A stretch of DNA of 64,000 nt from an uncultured Alistipes sp. (GCA_900546065.1 URBK01000007.1:1-64000); one strand, 5' to 3'. Shown: positions 46,036 through 55,453, counted from the stretch's first letter. Program-made: numbers and translations. The notes: a model not told the origin generated them from the sequence alone.

Positions 46036-46899
46036 ATGAACGACAAGATGAAAAACCTGTGGGTGCGCTCCGTGAGCGGAGCGGTACTCGTCGTGGTAGT
46101 GCTGGGGGCGATACTGTGGTCGAAATGGAGTTTCGCCGCACTGCTCATGGCAATACTTATCGGCGGCGAGTCGGAATTCTACCGTATGGCGCAAAAGGCC
46201 GGTTACGCCCCGCAAAAAGTGTTGGGATTCGTCGCCGGAGCCATAATCCTAATGGTGGCATTCATACTGATGTGGCTGCTCGACGACAGTACAACCGTCA
46301 GCTCGCAATATCTCATCATTGCCGTGGGTCTGGCACTCTATATCATGATGCTCATCCCCGTGATGTTCATCTGCGAGCTGTACCGCAAAAGCCCTACGCC
46401 AATAGCCAACATCGGATCGACGCTGATGGGTATCGTATATGTGGCCATGCCGCTGGCGCTGCTCTTCTTCATACCGCTGCTGCTCGGCCGCGGCGTATGG
46501 AACCCGTGGGCCCTCATATTCTACATATTCATAATCTGGGCCAACGACGTATGCGCATATCTGGTCGGTATGAGCATCGGCAAACATCGCCTCTTCCAGC
46601 GCATCTCGCCCAAGAAGTCGTGGGAGGGATTCATCGGCGGACTCGTCGGCGCAATGGCCATGGGCTACGTAGCCTCGACATTCATGGAAGGTACGCATGC
46701 AATATGGATCGGAATGGCCCTCATAGCCGCCATAACGGGTGTCTTCGGCGATCTGGTCGAGTCGCTGCTCAAACGCTCGGTCGACGTAAAGGATTCGGGA
46801 AACATACTCCCCGGACACGGCGGGTGGCTCGACCGTTTCGACGCCCTGCTGCTGTCGATACCTTTCGTATTCATATATCTCGTATTCTGTATCGATTAA
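46036..46899 (+). CDS. cdsA: Phosphatidate cytidylyltransferase
   Basis: A 287-residue integral membrane enzyme that makes CDP-diacylglycerol from phosphatidic acid and CTP, the start of phospholipid head-group synthesis. Several helices are followed by the CdsA signature LLKRSVDVKDSGNILPGHGG and WLDRFDALL; SPKKSWEGFIGG is also conserved. A second Met (residue 5) is an alternative start. It lies 30 bp after ftsH and 62 bp before psd, and CDP-diacylglycerol feeds the pathway that ends with psd. Confidence 0.95.
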   Translation: MNDKMKNLWVRSVSGAVLVVVVLGAILWSKWSFAALLMAILIGGESEFYRMAQKAGYAPQKVLGFVAGAIILMVAFILMWLLDDSTTVSSQYLIIAVGLALYIMMLIPVMFICELYRKSPTPIANIGSTLMGIVYVAMPLALLFFIPLLLGRGVWNPWALIFYIFIIWANDVCAYLVGMSIGKHRLFQRISPKKSWEGFIGGLVGAMAMGYVASTFMEGTHAIWIGMALIAAITGVFGDLVESLLKRSVDVKDSGNILPGHGGWLDRFDALLLSIPFVFIYLVFCID

Positions 46900-46961
46900 C
46901 CTATGATTCAGATATATACAAACCGATAACACAACCTGACAACCCCTAACGGATTCAAGTC

Positions 46962-47630
46962 ATGAAGATAAACAAGGAAGGTTACAAGATCATAGCCATA
47001 TCGGGGCTGGTATGCCTCATATTCTGGTTGTTGCTATACTATTTCGAGAGCAAGCACTCGGGCGTGGGACTGCTCGTAACGTGTGCCCTGCTGCTCATCA
47101 TCTTCTGGTTCTTCATCGTGGCCTTCTTCCGCGAGCCCCGACGTGTGAAGATTCACGATCCGGAGCTGGTATTCTCGCCATGCGACGGCCGTGTCGTCGT
47201 AACAGAGATCGTCCATGACGACGAGTACCTCAAGGAGAACATGCTGCAGATTTCGATCTTCATGTCCATAACCAACGTACACATGAACTGGGTGCCCGTG
47301 AGCGGTACGGTCGAGTATTACAAGTACCACCCGGGACGTTTCCTCATAGCCTACCACCCAAAGTCGTCGACCGAGAATGAACGTACCACGACCGTCGTCA
47401 GAATGGAGAACGGCAAGTGCGTGTTGTTCCGCCAGATAGCAGGTCTTATCGCACGTCGCATCGTTTCATACATGAAGGTCGGTGACCAAGTGACGCAGAA
47501 CGATGTATTCGGATTCATCAAGTTCGGTTCGCGCATCGACGTACTCGTGCCAAAGGACAGCGAGCTGCTCGTCGAGATAGGTGACCCCGTCGTAGGATCT
47601 CAGACCCCGATCGTACGTCTGAAAAAATAG
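46962..47630 (+). CDS. psd: Phosphatidylserine decarboxylase, short form
   Basis: A 222-residue proenzyme that makes phosphatidylethanolamine. It has two N-terminal membrane helices (about 8-27 and 35-56), unlike soluble forms. The self-cleavage site is Gly189-Ser190 in FGSRIDVLVP, which forms the pyruvoyl cofactor, and the upstream motif SPCDGRVVV is conserved. This is the archaeal-like PSD-B-related short family. It closes the rsfS-ftsH-cdsA-psd unit. Confidence 0.95.
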   Translation: MKINKEGYKIIAISGLVCLIFWLLLYYFESKHSGVGLLVTCALLLIIFWFFIVAFFREPRRVKIHDPELVFSPCDGRVVVTEIVHDDEYLKENMLQISIFMSITNVHMNWVPVSGTVEYYKYHPGRFLIAYHPKSSTENERTTTVVRMENGKCVLFRQIAGLIARRIVSYMKVGDQVTQNDVFGFIKFGSRIDVLVPKDSELLVEIGDPVVGSQTPIVRLKK

Positions 47631-47657
47631 CGTGCACCGAGTGAATCGTAATTTACT

Positions 47658-47687
47658 GACAAGAGACATAACGACAAGAGACATAAC
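47658..47687 (+). repeat. 15-bp perfect tandem duplication
   Basis: The unit GACAAGAGACATAAC occurs twice without a gap (47658-47672 and 47673-47687), just after psd. No coding function is apparent. Confidence 0.85.
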
Positions 47688-47821
47688 GCTGCCCCGCTAC
47701 TGTTTGGAACAGGGAATAACGGACAAGGCGGGCGAATAGAGGCAAATCAACACAGCGTTGCCGCAACTGTACGCAGAGACAAACGGCCGCACAGGACGGG
47801 CGGCATAAGAGTTACGGCGGA

Positions 47822-47896
47822 CCAAGATTAAGAAGTGTTACGGACGCCAAGATTATTAAGAAGATTTACGTCGGCCAAGATTATTAACAGAAAGGC
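47822..47896 (+). repeat. Degenerate tandem repeat of about 25-28 bp upstream of the AI-2E transporter gene
   Basis: Three copies begin CCAAGATTA: 47822 (25 bp), 47847 (28 bp) and 47875 (partial), with the shared core CCAAGATTATTAAGAAG. The 336-bp spacer 47631-47966 holds this, the 15-bp duplication and no gene that I can support. The copies could be binding sites or replication slippage. Confidence 0.7.
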
Positions 47897-47966
47897 TGAT
47901 ACAGATATATAGAATTTTTCGAACGACCGCAGCGCGGCTCGTGAAACAATTAACCAAGAGAGACGT

Positions 47967-49073
47967 ATGACAATAACCCCGCAAAGCATATTGAGGTTCA
48001 CGGTGGGCCTCGCCGTCACGGCCGTCATACTCTACCTCATGTGGTTCTTCAGCGCCGTGGTCATATACATACTCGTGTCGGCCGTGCTGGCCATCATGGG
48101 GCGCCCGTTGGTGAACAAGCTCTCGGAACTGAGCTTCCGCGGACGGCACTTGCCCCGCTGGTGTGCAGCCACAATAACACTCATAGTAATATGGGTGGTG
48201 TTCGCAACGATATTCTCGTTGTTCATACCCCTCATATTCGGCAAGATAAACGAATTCGCCTCGCTTGACTTCTCGTCGGTGCTCGCCTCCATAGAGGAGC
48301 CCATAGCCCAAGCGCAGGCATACATACAGCACACCTTCGCCATGCCCGAGACGCAGTTCTCGCTCACGGACACTCTCGCCACGACGCTCAAGAACCTGAT
48401 CGACTACGACACCATAAACAACGCCTTCTCGTCGATCGTGAGCATAGCCATATCCACGCTCATAACCATATTCTCAATATCGTTCATAACCTTCTTCTTT
48501 CTCAAGGAGGACGGCCTGTTCTACGCCATGGTCAAGGCCATGTTCCCCGAACGGCTGCAGGAGAATGTCACACGCGCACTCGACTCGATAACATATCTTC
48601 TGTCGCGATACTTCACCGGAATACTTACCGAGAGCATCATCCTGATGATAGTCATATCGACGGCAATGATACTCTTCGGCATGAAGACCGACAACGCCCT
48701 GCTCATAGGACTCATCATGGGCGTGATGAACGTCATACCGTACGCCGGGCCCCTTATCGGAGGCGTAATATCGGTCTGCATAGGCATCATAAGCCCCATA
48801 GACGGATTCACCGCAGGTCATACGATTCTGGTCATAGCCTGCACACTCTTCTGCATAAAGGGTCTCGATGACTTCATACTGCAGCCTACGATCTACTCCG
48901 AGCGCGTAAAGGCCCACCCGCTCGAGGTCTTCCTCGTAATACTTATAGCGGGATATATGGCCGGCATTCTGGGCATGCTGCTTGCCATACCGTCATATAC
49001 GGTGCTGCGTGTGCTGGCAAAGGAGTTCTTCTCGGAGTTCTCGCTCGTACAGAAACTTACCAAGAAGATATGA
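47967..49073 (+). CDS. AI-2E family transporter
   Basis: A 368-residue membrane protein with about eight helices, matching the AI-2E/UPF0118 family. Diagnostic parts are SFITFFFLKEDG, the central GLIMGVMNVIPYAGPLIGG, and the C-terminal DDFILQPTIYSERVKAHPLEVF. Some family members export autoinducer 2 or act as Na+/H+ antiporters, but most are unassigned. No quorum-sensing gene is near. It stands alone after the repeat-bearing spacer. Confidence 0.88.
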   Translation: MTITPQSILRFTVGLAVTAVILYLMWFFSAVVIYILVSAVLAIMGRPLVNKLSELSFRGRHLPRWCAATITLIVIWVVFATIFSLFIPLIFGKINEFASLDFSSVLASIEEPIAQAQAYIQHTFAMPETQFSLTDTLATTLKNLIDYDTINNAFSSIVSIAISTLITIFSISFITFFFLKEDGLFYAMVKAMFPERLQENVTRALDSITYLLSRYFTGILTESIILMIVISTAMILFGMKTDNALLIGLIMGVMNVIPYAGPLIGGVISVCIGIISPIDGFTAGHTILVIACTLFCIKGLDDFILQPTIYSERVKAHPLEVFLVILIAGYMAGILGMLLAIPSYTVLRVLAKEFFSEFSLVQKLTKKI

Positions 49074-49137
49074 TTATGACTGCGGCATGTGGCGCGGACG
49101 CGTGCTGACACGTTACAATAGTTTCGATACTGATTAG

Positions 49138-49584
49138 ATGATGATAATTATAGGAAAGGTGATACACGGCGCACAGCTTGGCCGCAGAATGGGATTCCCG
49201 ACGGCCAATCTCGACGCCTCACAGATAAAGGGTGCAGACAACGGTGTCTACTGTTCACGCGCCGTCGTCGACGGCAAGATATACGGCGCCATGTCGAACC
49301 TCGGATGCCGGCCCTCGGTAGACGGCCAGAGCCGCCTGCTCGAGACCCACATATTCGACTTCAGCGGCGACATCTACGGCAAGACCATCGAGGTGCGTCT
49401 GCTGAGCAAGATACGTGACGAGAAGCGGTTCGACTCTATCGAGGAGCTGCGCCGCCAGCTCGAACGCGATGCCGACCGCTGCCGCGCCGCACTGTCCGAG
49501 AATGCTCCCAAAAGGGAGAGCTTCGGCAGCATGATCCGCCGCGCCTGCTCGACGCTGCGGACAATAGGCAAACAGCGGCCGTGA
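49138..49584 (+). CDS. Stand-alone riboflavin kinase
   Basis: A 148-residue protein that corresponds to the C-terminal kinase domain of bifunctional RibF, converting riboflavin to FMN. Key parts are the nucleotide motif GRRMGFPTANL with the conserved Thr-Ala-Asn, SNLGCRPS, and ETHIFDFSGDIYG with the catalytic Glu at residue 69. The FAD synthetase (adenylyltransferase) half is absent. FMN is also a cofactor of the Rnf proteins in this window, but the genes are far apart. Two tandem ATGs precede the gene. Confidence 0.85.
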   Translation: MMIIIGKVIHGAQLGRRMGFPTANLDASQIKGADNGVYCSRAVVDGKIYGAMSNLGCRPSVDGQSRLLETHIFDFSGDIYGKTIEVRLLSKIRDEKRFDSIEELRRQLERDADRCRAALSENAPKRESFGSMIRRACSTLRTIGKQRP

Positions 49585-49652
49585 CTGCCCCGCCGGTCAA
49601 TATCGACATGCATATTGACACAACTCAACGGAAATAACAACTCTCTGCAACC

Positions 49653-50192
49653 ATGACCATCCCGCTCCACCGCATACTGTCTGTCTCGGCCGCACTGCTT
49701 GCGATATGCTGCACGGCACAGTCATGCATATCGGAGCCCGGGGAGGATTCCGACCAGTCGACCATCGTCGCCATAGGGGACGAGGCGCCAGACTTCACGG
49801 TCGAGATGACCGATTCGAGACAGATTACACTATCGGATCTGCGCGGCAGTGTCGTCATGCTCTACTTCTGGAGCGCCGACTGCCCGATGTGTCAGGAGGA
49901 GATGCGTGTCGTACAGCACGCCGTCATTGACCGCATCGACGGCAAACAGATACACTACCTTCCCATAGCCCGCGACGGACGCCGCGATGCCATCGAACAA
50001 TTCTGCCGTGACTACGGCTGTGACTTTGCCGTCGGGCTGGACCCCGACCGAGCCATCTACACGCTCTACGCCACCTCTTTCGTGCCGCGCATGTTCATAA
50101 TCGACCGCGACGGCACCATCCGCGCCTCATACGTGGAATACGATACGGATCAACTCGGGGAGATTGTATCTGAAGCCGAGAATCTTCTATAA
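49653..50192 (+). CDS. TlpA-like redoxin lipoprotein
   Basis: A 179-residue thioredoxin-fold protein with a signal and probable lipobox (TAQSC, Cys25). The redox motif is CPMC (Cys77 and Cys80) in WSADCPMCQEE. It resembles AhpC/TSA and TlpA thiol-disulfide proteins that work in the periplasm, for example in cytochrome c maturation or thiol repair. The partner is not known. It lies 68 bp after the riboflavin kinase gene. Confidence 0.85.
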   Translation: MTIPLHRILSVSAALLAICCTAQSCISEPGEDSDQSTIVAIGDEAPDFTVEMTDSRQITLSDLRGSVVMLYFWSADCPMCQEEMRVVQHAVIDRIDGKQIHYLPIARDGRRDAIEQFCRDYGCDFAVGLDPDRAIYTLYATSFVPRMFIIDRDGTIRASYVEYDTDQLGEIVSEAENLL

Positions 50193-50337
50193 CAATAAAT
50201 TACACAACACATTACGGCTGTCGGAACGGTTGATGCACAATCCTTTGACGCACCTGCCACCGCCGCACGGACCACACACCGCCGCAAAGAATTGTTCAAA
50301 AGGCGGTTATTTATTTTCTAAAATTATTTATTAACAC

Positions 50338-50345
50338 TATATTTG
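50338..50345 (+). promoter_or_regulatory. Probable -7 box of the threonine/serine exporter genes
   Basis: TATATTTG at 50338-50345 fits TAnnTTTG, with a T-rich stretch (TTTTC) at the expected -33 spacing. It lies 90 bp before the first ThrE gene. Confidence 0.5.
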
Positions 50346-50435
50346 CGGCATAAAAGAGCGCACGCGCCACATACGCCTGCGCCAACGTCCTGTTGGCAGG
50401 CATGACGCCGCAGCGCAAAAGCTCAGAGACACGAT

Positions 50436-51212
50436 ATGCAGACACCGAACAATGCACACACCGAATTGGCCGCAACGGTGGGATTCATCGCCCGCTACGC
50501 CTCCTACCTTATGGGATCGGGTGTGCACACATCGCGTGTGGTGCGTAACTCGCGGCGCATAGGAGCAGCGCTCGACGTAGAGATCAATCTGGCGGTATTT
50601 CCCAAGTCGATCATCGTATCCGGCACCGACACCGAAGGCGAAACATTCAGCCGCGTGGTCACAATACCCGCATGTCCCATAGACTTCGAACGCAACGCCG
50701 ACCTCTCGGCCCTGAGTTGGGAGGCATACGACTGCAAGCTCTCGCTGCAACAGATCGAGAAGCGCTATGAGGAGCTGTGCGCCAAGCCGCGGCTTGACCC
50801 CATGCTCGTCATGATACTTGCGGGTATAGCCAACGCGGCATTCTGCCACCTCTTCGGGGGCGATTTCCAAGCCATGGGCGTAGTATTCACCGCCACGCTC
50901 TTCGGCTTCTTCGTCAAGCAGAAGCTCGCCCAACGCGGCCTGAACCACTATCTGGTATTCATCGTCGCGGCCTTTGCCGCCTCGCTTCTGAGCTCCATGT
51001 CGCTCATACTCGACGCAAAGTCGGACGTGGCACTCGCGACAAGCGTCCTCTTCCTCATACCGGGCGTACCCCTCATAAACGGGTTCATCGACATCATCGA
51101 AGGTCACATCCTCACCGGAATATCGCGTCTGACAGCCGCCATTATGCTCATAGCCTGCATAGCGATAGGTCTGTCGGCAACGCTGATGATGGTAAAATCT
51201 GAACTGCTATGA
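50436..51212 (+). CDS. Threonine/serine exporter family, N-terminal half
   Basis: A 258-residue protein matching the N-terminal ThrE domain: a soluble amphipathic part (ARYASYLMGSGVHTSRVVRNS) followed by five or so helices from about residue 120. In some bacteria this is one half of a fused ThrE; in Bacteroidetes it is often a separate gene. The stop overlaps the next start by 4 bp (ATGA), a coupling signal and not a frameshift. Confidence 0.85.
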   Translation: MQTPNNAHTELAATVGFIARYASYLMGSGVHTSRVVRNSRRIGAALDVEINLAVFPKSIIVSGTDTEGETFSRVVTIPACPIDFERNADLSALSWEAYDCKLSLQQIEKRYEELCAKPRLDPMLVMILAGIANAAFCHLFGGDFQAMGVVFTATLFGFFVKQKLAQRGLNHYLVFIVAAFAASLLSSMSLILDAKSDVALATSVLFLIPGVPLINGFIDIIEGHILTGISRLTAAIMLIACIAIGLSATLMMVKSELL

Positions 51213-51730
51213 TCGAGATCGTGTGGAACATACTCGCAGACGGGCTCTTCGCCGCCGTCGCCGCCGTAGGTTTCGGAGCCATCTCCGACCCTCCCATGAG
51301 GGCCTTCCCGCGTATAGCGCTGCTCGCAGCCGTGGGACACGCCCTGCGATTCACACTCATGACATACTTCAGCGTCGACATAGCCACAGGGTCGCTCTGC
51401 GCCTCGCTTACGATAGGTTTCGGCAGCATGCTCTTCGCTCACCGAATACACTGCCCCACCACCGTCATGTCGATACCGGCGCTGCTGCCCATGATACCCG
51501 GAATGTACGCATACAAGAGTATGTTCTCGATCATCATGTTCTTCCAGAAGATAGACGACGCTACCGTCGGCACCGCATATCTCGACTCGGCCCTGCGCAA
51601 CGGCATGATAACCGTCTTCGTGATATTGATGCTCGCGGCCGGCGCTACGCTGCCCATACTCATGATGCCCAGCAAGGCCTACACCATGACCCGCCGCCGC
51701 GTATACCCATCACAACAAAACAACGACTGA
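51209..51730 (+). CDS. Threonine/serine exporter family, C-terminal half
   Basis: A 173-residue membrane protein matching the second ThrE domain, with the motif SIPALLPMIPGMYAYKSMF. It overlaps the first half by 4 bp and most likely forms a complex with it that exports Thr, Ser or similar amino acids. The substrate is inferred from the family only. The next gene starts 1 base after its stop codon. Confidence 0.85.
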   Translation: MIEIVWNILADGLFAAVAAVGFGAISDPPMRAFPRIALLAAVGHALRFTLMTYFSVDIATGSLCASLTIGFGSMLFAHRIHCPTTVMSIPALLPMIPGMYAYKSMFSIIMFFQKIDDATVGTAYLDSALRNGMITVFVILMLAAGATLPILMMPSKAYTMTRRRVYPSQQNND

Positions 51731-51731
51731 C

Positions 51732-52454
51732 ATGGAGCTCTTCTGGGATACGATAGCCGACTACAACCGCAACACATGGGTGGCACAGGGCGCAATATCG
51801 CTTCTCGGGGCCGTTCTGGTCACGCTGCTCTTCAACAGGCCGTCGCCTGCGGTAAAACGTGCCATGAAGTGCTATATCGTGATGCTCAACCTCTGGATAG
51901 CGTTGGTCTACTATCTCTACTTCTGCCACCAGAGGCCATACAACTATGCCACGGTACTTATATGGCTTATAATGGCCGCGATATGGATATACGATGTCGC
52001 CACGGGATATACCGCCTTCGAGCGGAACCGCAAGCATGAACGTCTGGCTACGCTCTTCATGCTGCTGCCGCTCTCATTCCCGCTCATATCGGCCGCGCGC
52101 GGCATGCACTATCCGATGATGGCCTCGCCCGTTATGCCCTCGTCGGTGGCCTTGTTCACCATAGGCTTCATGCTCGCCTTCTCGCAGCGCGTAAACCTCT
52201 TCATCGTGCTTTTTCTGTGCCACTGGGCCCTTGTCGGAGCATCGAAGATATATGCATACAACATACCCGAAGATGCGCTGCTCGCCTGCGCAATCGTGCC
52301 CGCTATATATATCTTCCTGCGCGAGTATGTTACGTCGAACGTCTCGGCACACAGCAAGCCCGACCCCAGAACGGCAAACATACTGCTCATAACCCTCAGC
52401 GCCGGTACGGGAATACTCTTCGCCGCCCTTATGATTCACCCGCTGCTGCGATAA
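51732..52454 (+). CDS. DUF6064-like membrane protein
   Basis: A 240-residue protein with about eight hydrophobic segments and few charged loops. The start MELFWDTIADYNRNTWVAQG resembles DUF6064. No function is known for the family. It is tightly coupled to the two ThrE genes (1 base gap), so it may be an accessory of that exporter; this is positional inference. Confidence 0.6.
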   Translation: MELFWDTIADYNRNTWVAQGAISLLGAVLVTLLFNRPSPAVKRAMKCYIVMLNLWIALVYYLYFCHQRPYNYATVLIWLIMAAIWIYDVATGYTAFERNRKHERLATLFMLLPLSFPLISAARGMHYPMMASPVMPSSVALFTIGFMLAFSQRVNLFIVLFLCHWALVGASKIYAYNIPEDALLACAIVPAIYIFLREYVTSNVSAHSKPDPRTANILLITLSAGTGILFAALMIHPLLR

Positions 52455-52565
52455 CAGCATTATCCTCCACTTGAAACATACTTGACAATCGCTCCGTCGG
52501 GAGTGTTTTGCGCTTTTGTGCCGAGAGATATTCGGCGCAAACAATGGTATTCGGCAATTTATTGT

Positions 52566-52573
52566 TACATTTG
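52566..52573 (+). promoter_or_regulatory. Probable -7 box of the sialidase gene
   Basis: TACATTTG at 52566-52573 fits TAnnTTTG, 21 bp before the sialidase start. No good TTTG is seen at the -33 position, so the upstream element is weak. Confidence 0.5.
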
Positions 52574-52594
52574 TATCAGACCAACCCGAAAACC

Positions 52595-54244
52595 ATGAAA
52601 ATCACACTTTTCCTCCTTATCGCCGCAGCCATGACCGGCACCTCGCATGCAGCAGCCCGTCCCGAAGGAGCCGCGCAACTCACGCAGCAGAAAAATATCA
52701 CGATCTGTGTCGGCGAGACATCGACACCGATACTTCTCGACCGCACGGACAACGAACTCTTCCGCATACGCCTCGACACCCCTGACGGAGGTACACTCAC
52801 CTCTCTCACGATGACGCTCGACGAGGAATCGGCACGGCACGCCGCGGAAGTCAAGCTCTATTACGGCGGTACGGATGCACGCAACACGCCGCGCGAACGC
52901 CTCGCCCCGACCGACTACATACCCGACGGCCGCCTTGAGGCCGAGCCGTCATACAGCCAGCTGCTGGCGCACGACAAGGGCGCCCGAACGGTCAGTTTCG
53001 ACGTGGGCAAGGAGCTTTTCCGCGGCATAAACTACCTGTGGGTAAGCATCCGAATGAAGCATAATACACCCCTCACACACAAGCTCTCGGCCGCGATCAG
53101 TACGATCACCGTAGATGGTGCGGAATGTACATTCGAGACCGTCGGCCGTACCGGACAACCTCACCGCATGGCCGTAGGCGTACGACATGCAGGTGATGAC
53201 GGCGCCGCCGCATACCGCATACCGGGCCTTGTCACCACCTCGCGCGGAACGCTGCTCGCCGTCTACGACGTGCGCCACAACTCCTCGAAGGATCTCCAGC
53301 AGCATATCGACATCGGGCTGAGCCGCAGCACCGACGGCGGCCGCACATGGGAGCGTATGCGTCTGCCGCTGAGCTTTGCCGACGAGGGCACGCTTCCCGC
53401 GGCGCAGAATGGCGTGGGAGACCCCTCGATACTCTACGACCCCACGACACAACGTGCATGGATCGTGGCGGCGTGGTGTCATGGCATGGGCTACGGCATG
53501 GCATGGAACAACTCGGCACAGGGGATGGATCCCGACATGACGGGACAGCTTGTATTGGCATACAGCGACGATGACGGCAAGACATGGAGCGAGCCCATAA
53601 ACATCACCCGACAGGTGAAACGGCCCGAGTGGCACTTCCTGCTTCAGGGGCCCGGGCGCGGCATCACCATGCGCGACGGCACCCTCGTATTCCCCACACA
53701 ATACATCGACGCCGAGCGCATGCCCCACTCGGCCATCATGTACAGCCGCGACAGCGGCCGCACGTGGCACATGCACCTCGGGCCGCGCGCCAACACTACC
53801 GAAGCGCAGGTAGCCGAGCTTCCGGACGGAACACTGATGCTCAACATGCGCGACAATCGCGGCGGCAGCCGCGCCGTAGCCGTTACGGATGATCTCGGCG
53901 CCACATGGAGTGAGCATATATCATCACGCAAGGCCCTGCGCGAGCCCGTATGTATGGCAAGTCTCATATCCGTACCGGCCGGGCAGAATATCTCGGGCCG
54001 AGACATACTCCTTTTCTCGAATCCAGACAGCGACCGCGCCCGACGGGATATAACAATCAAGATCAGCTTCGACGGCGGATGTACATGGCCCGCCGAGAAC
54101 CAAGTATTGCTTGACGGGGAGGATGGCTGGGGATATTCATGCCTTACGATGATCGACCCGCAAACCGTAGGTATTCTATACGAAAGCAGTCAGGCTCACA
54201 TCACATTCCAAGCCATACCTCTCGAGGACCTGCTGCCCCGCTAA
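52595..54244 (+). CDS. Exo-alpha-sialidase (GH33)
   Basis: A 549-residue secreted enzyme that releases terminal sialic acid from mucin or host glycans. A signal peptide spans about residues 1-19. An N-terminal jelly-roll-type domain (to about 185) precedes the six-bladed propeller. The Arg-Ile-Pro motif (208-210, AYRIPGLV) and Asp boxes (for example STDGGRTW at 245-252, SDDDGKTW at 324-331, SRDSGRTW at 384-391) are clear. The layout resembles Bacteroides NanH. It is convergent with the GH88 gene. Confidence 0.95.
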   Translation: MKITLFLLIAAAMTGTSHAAARPEGAAQLTQQKNITICVGETSTPILLDRTDNELFRIRLDTPDGGTLTSLTMTLDEESARHAAEVKLYYGGTDARNTPRERLAPTDYIPDGRLEAEPSYSQLLAHDKGARTVSFDVGKELFRGINYLWVSIRMKHNTPLTHKLSAAISTITVDGAECTFETVGRTGQPHRMAVGVRHAGDDGAAAYRIPGLVTTSRGTLLAVYDVRHNSSKDLQQHIDIGLSRSTDGGRTWERMRLPLSFADEGTLPAAQNGVGDPSILYDPTTQRAWIVAAWCHGMGYGMAWNNSAQGMDPDMTGQLVLAYSDDDGKTWSEPINITRQVKRPEWHFLLQGPGRGITMRDGTLVFPTQYIDAERMPHSAIMYSRDSGRTWHMHLGPRANTTEAQVAELPDGTLMLNMRDNRGGSRAVAVTDDLGATWSEHISSRKALREPVCMASLISVPAGQNISGRDILLFSNPDSDRARRDITIKISFDGGCTWPAENQVLLDGEDGWGYSCLTMIDPQTVGILYESSQAHITFQAIPLEDLLPR

Positions 54245-54250
54245 TGACAA

Positions 54251-54280
54251 CGGCGCCCGGATCTTTGGATCCGGGCGCCG
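54251..54280. terminator. Bidirectional hairpin between the sialidase and GH88 genes
   Basis: A perfect 13-bp stem (CGGCGCCCGGATC at 54251-54263 with 54268-54280) encloses a 4-nt loop. It lies between convergent genes, but the T run is weak. Confidence 0.7.
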
Positions 54281-54301
54281 AGTCTATTCTCAAACGATCC
54301 G

Positions 54302-55453
54302 CTAAAGCGCCAGATAACGCATGGCGGCCTCGATGAAATAGTAGTCGCCGTACGTAAGCGGCACGTCAACCTCCGAGCCGGCCATATAGTGTCCCACGCC
54401 GTGCATCAGCACAAAATTACCGTTCTCGCCCACGGGCGCCAGATAGGCATCAGAACAGAGCGAATGCAGCTGCCGCTCAGCCGTCTCGAGATAGCTCTCA
54501 TCCTGCGTGAAACCGTAGAGCTCGATCAGTGCCGAAGCCATGATCGCTCCGGCCGACGAATCCTTCGACTGCTCCTTGGCATCGTAATCCCAATTCGGGA
54601 TAGCATCCTCCGGAAGGCGCGCGATAAGGTAATCGGCTATGTTGACAGCCTGATCGAGGTATTTCTTGTCCTGCGTCATGCGGTACATCATCGTATAGCC
54701 GTAGAGGCCCCACGACTGCCCGCGCGACCACGCCGAGTCATCCGAACGGCCCTGCGCCGTGCGTCGGTCGGTCACTTCGCCCGTAAGCTCGTTGTAGGCT
54801 ACGACGTGATACGAACTGTAATCGTCACGGAAGTGGTTCTTAATGGTGGTATCGGCATGGCGGCGTGCTATGTCGGCATACTTGCCGCCGCACCACTCCA
54901 GCATCTCAAGATTCATCATGTTGTCTATGATGACCATAAAGTCCAGTTCGGGATTCTCCTTGCGGCCCGTATTCCACGAACGGATACACCCTACCGTCTC
55001 ATTGAAACGCGATGCCAGCGACTCGGCTGCCTGCTCGATAACAGACTTATAGTAGGGATCGCCCGTAAGACGGTAGGCATTGCCATACGAGCAGAAGATC
55101 ATGAAGCCCAGATCGTGCGTACCCTTATAGTCTTTCAACACCTCCAGACGGCGCGTAAACTCGTCGGCATAGGTGCGCAACTGCTCGTCTCCCGTATATT
55201 CATACAAAAGCCACAGAGATCCCGGGAAGAAGCCGCTGACCCAATTATAGGGCGAGTCGACCTTGACTTCGCCATTCTCGAAGGTGCGGGGCAGTTTGCC
55301 CTCGATGCCCTCCATACGCACCGCCTGCGCCTTCTCCTGCTCCACAGCTACAGACAAAGCACTCTTGAGTTCCTGTTTGAGTGCATGACGACGCCCGCAG
55401 CCGCTCAAGCCCAATGATCCGATAATAATTAGTGAGAGTAAGATTTTCTTCAT
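54302..55453 (-). CDS. GH88-family unsaturated glucuronyl hydrolase, lipoprotein
   Basis: A 383-residue (alpha/alpha)6-barrel hydrolase that removes unsaturated uronic acids left by polysaccharide lyases. The lipoprotein signal ends in GLSGC, so it is probably periplasmic. Family segments include YNWVSGFFPGSLWLLYE, the Asp-bearing DFMVIIDNMMNLEMLEW and SWSRGQSWGLYGYTMMYR. The ATG at 55453 places the signal correctly. No lyase or sulfatase is present in the window, so the target polysaccharide (glycosaminoglycan or other) is not shown. Confidence 0.9.
   Translation of the reverse strand: MKKILLSLIIIGSLGLSGCGRRHALKQELKSALSVAVEQEKAQAVRMEGIEGKLPRTFENGEVKVDSPYNWVSGFFPGSLWLLYEYTGDEQLRTYADEFTRRLEVLKDYKGTHDLGFMIFCSYGNAYRLTGDPYYKSVIEQAAESLASRFNETVGCIRSWNTGRKENPELDFMVIIDNMMNLEMLEWCGGKYADIARRHADTTIKNHFRDDYSSYHVVAYNELTGEVTDRRTAQGRSDDSAWSRGQSWGLYGYTMMYRMTQDKKYLDQAVNIADYLIARLPEDAIPNWDYDAKEQSKDSSAGAIMASALIELYGFTQDESYLETAERQLHSLCSDAYLAPVGENGNFVLMHGVGHYMAGSEVDVPLTYGDYYFIEAAMRYLAL

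Noticed and set aside
47822..47896. CRISPR-like repeats
   Set aside because: There are fewer than three copies, no unique spacers, and no cas genes in the window.
50436..51730. Frameshift in a fused ThrE gene
   Set aside because: The two halves overlap by ATGA with a good start codon, and split ThrE genes are normal in this phylum.
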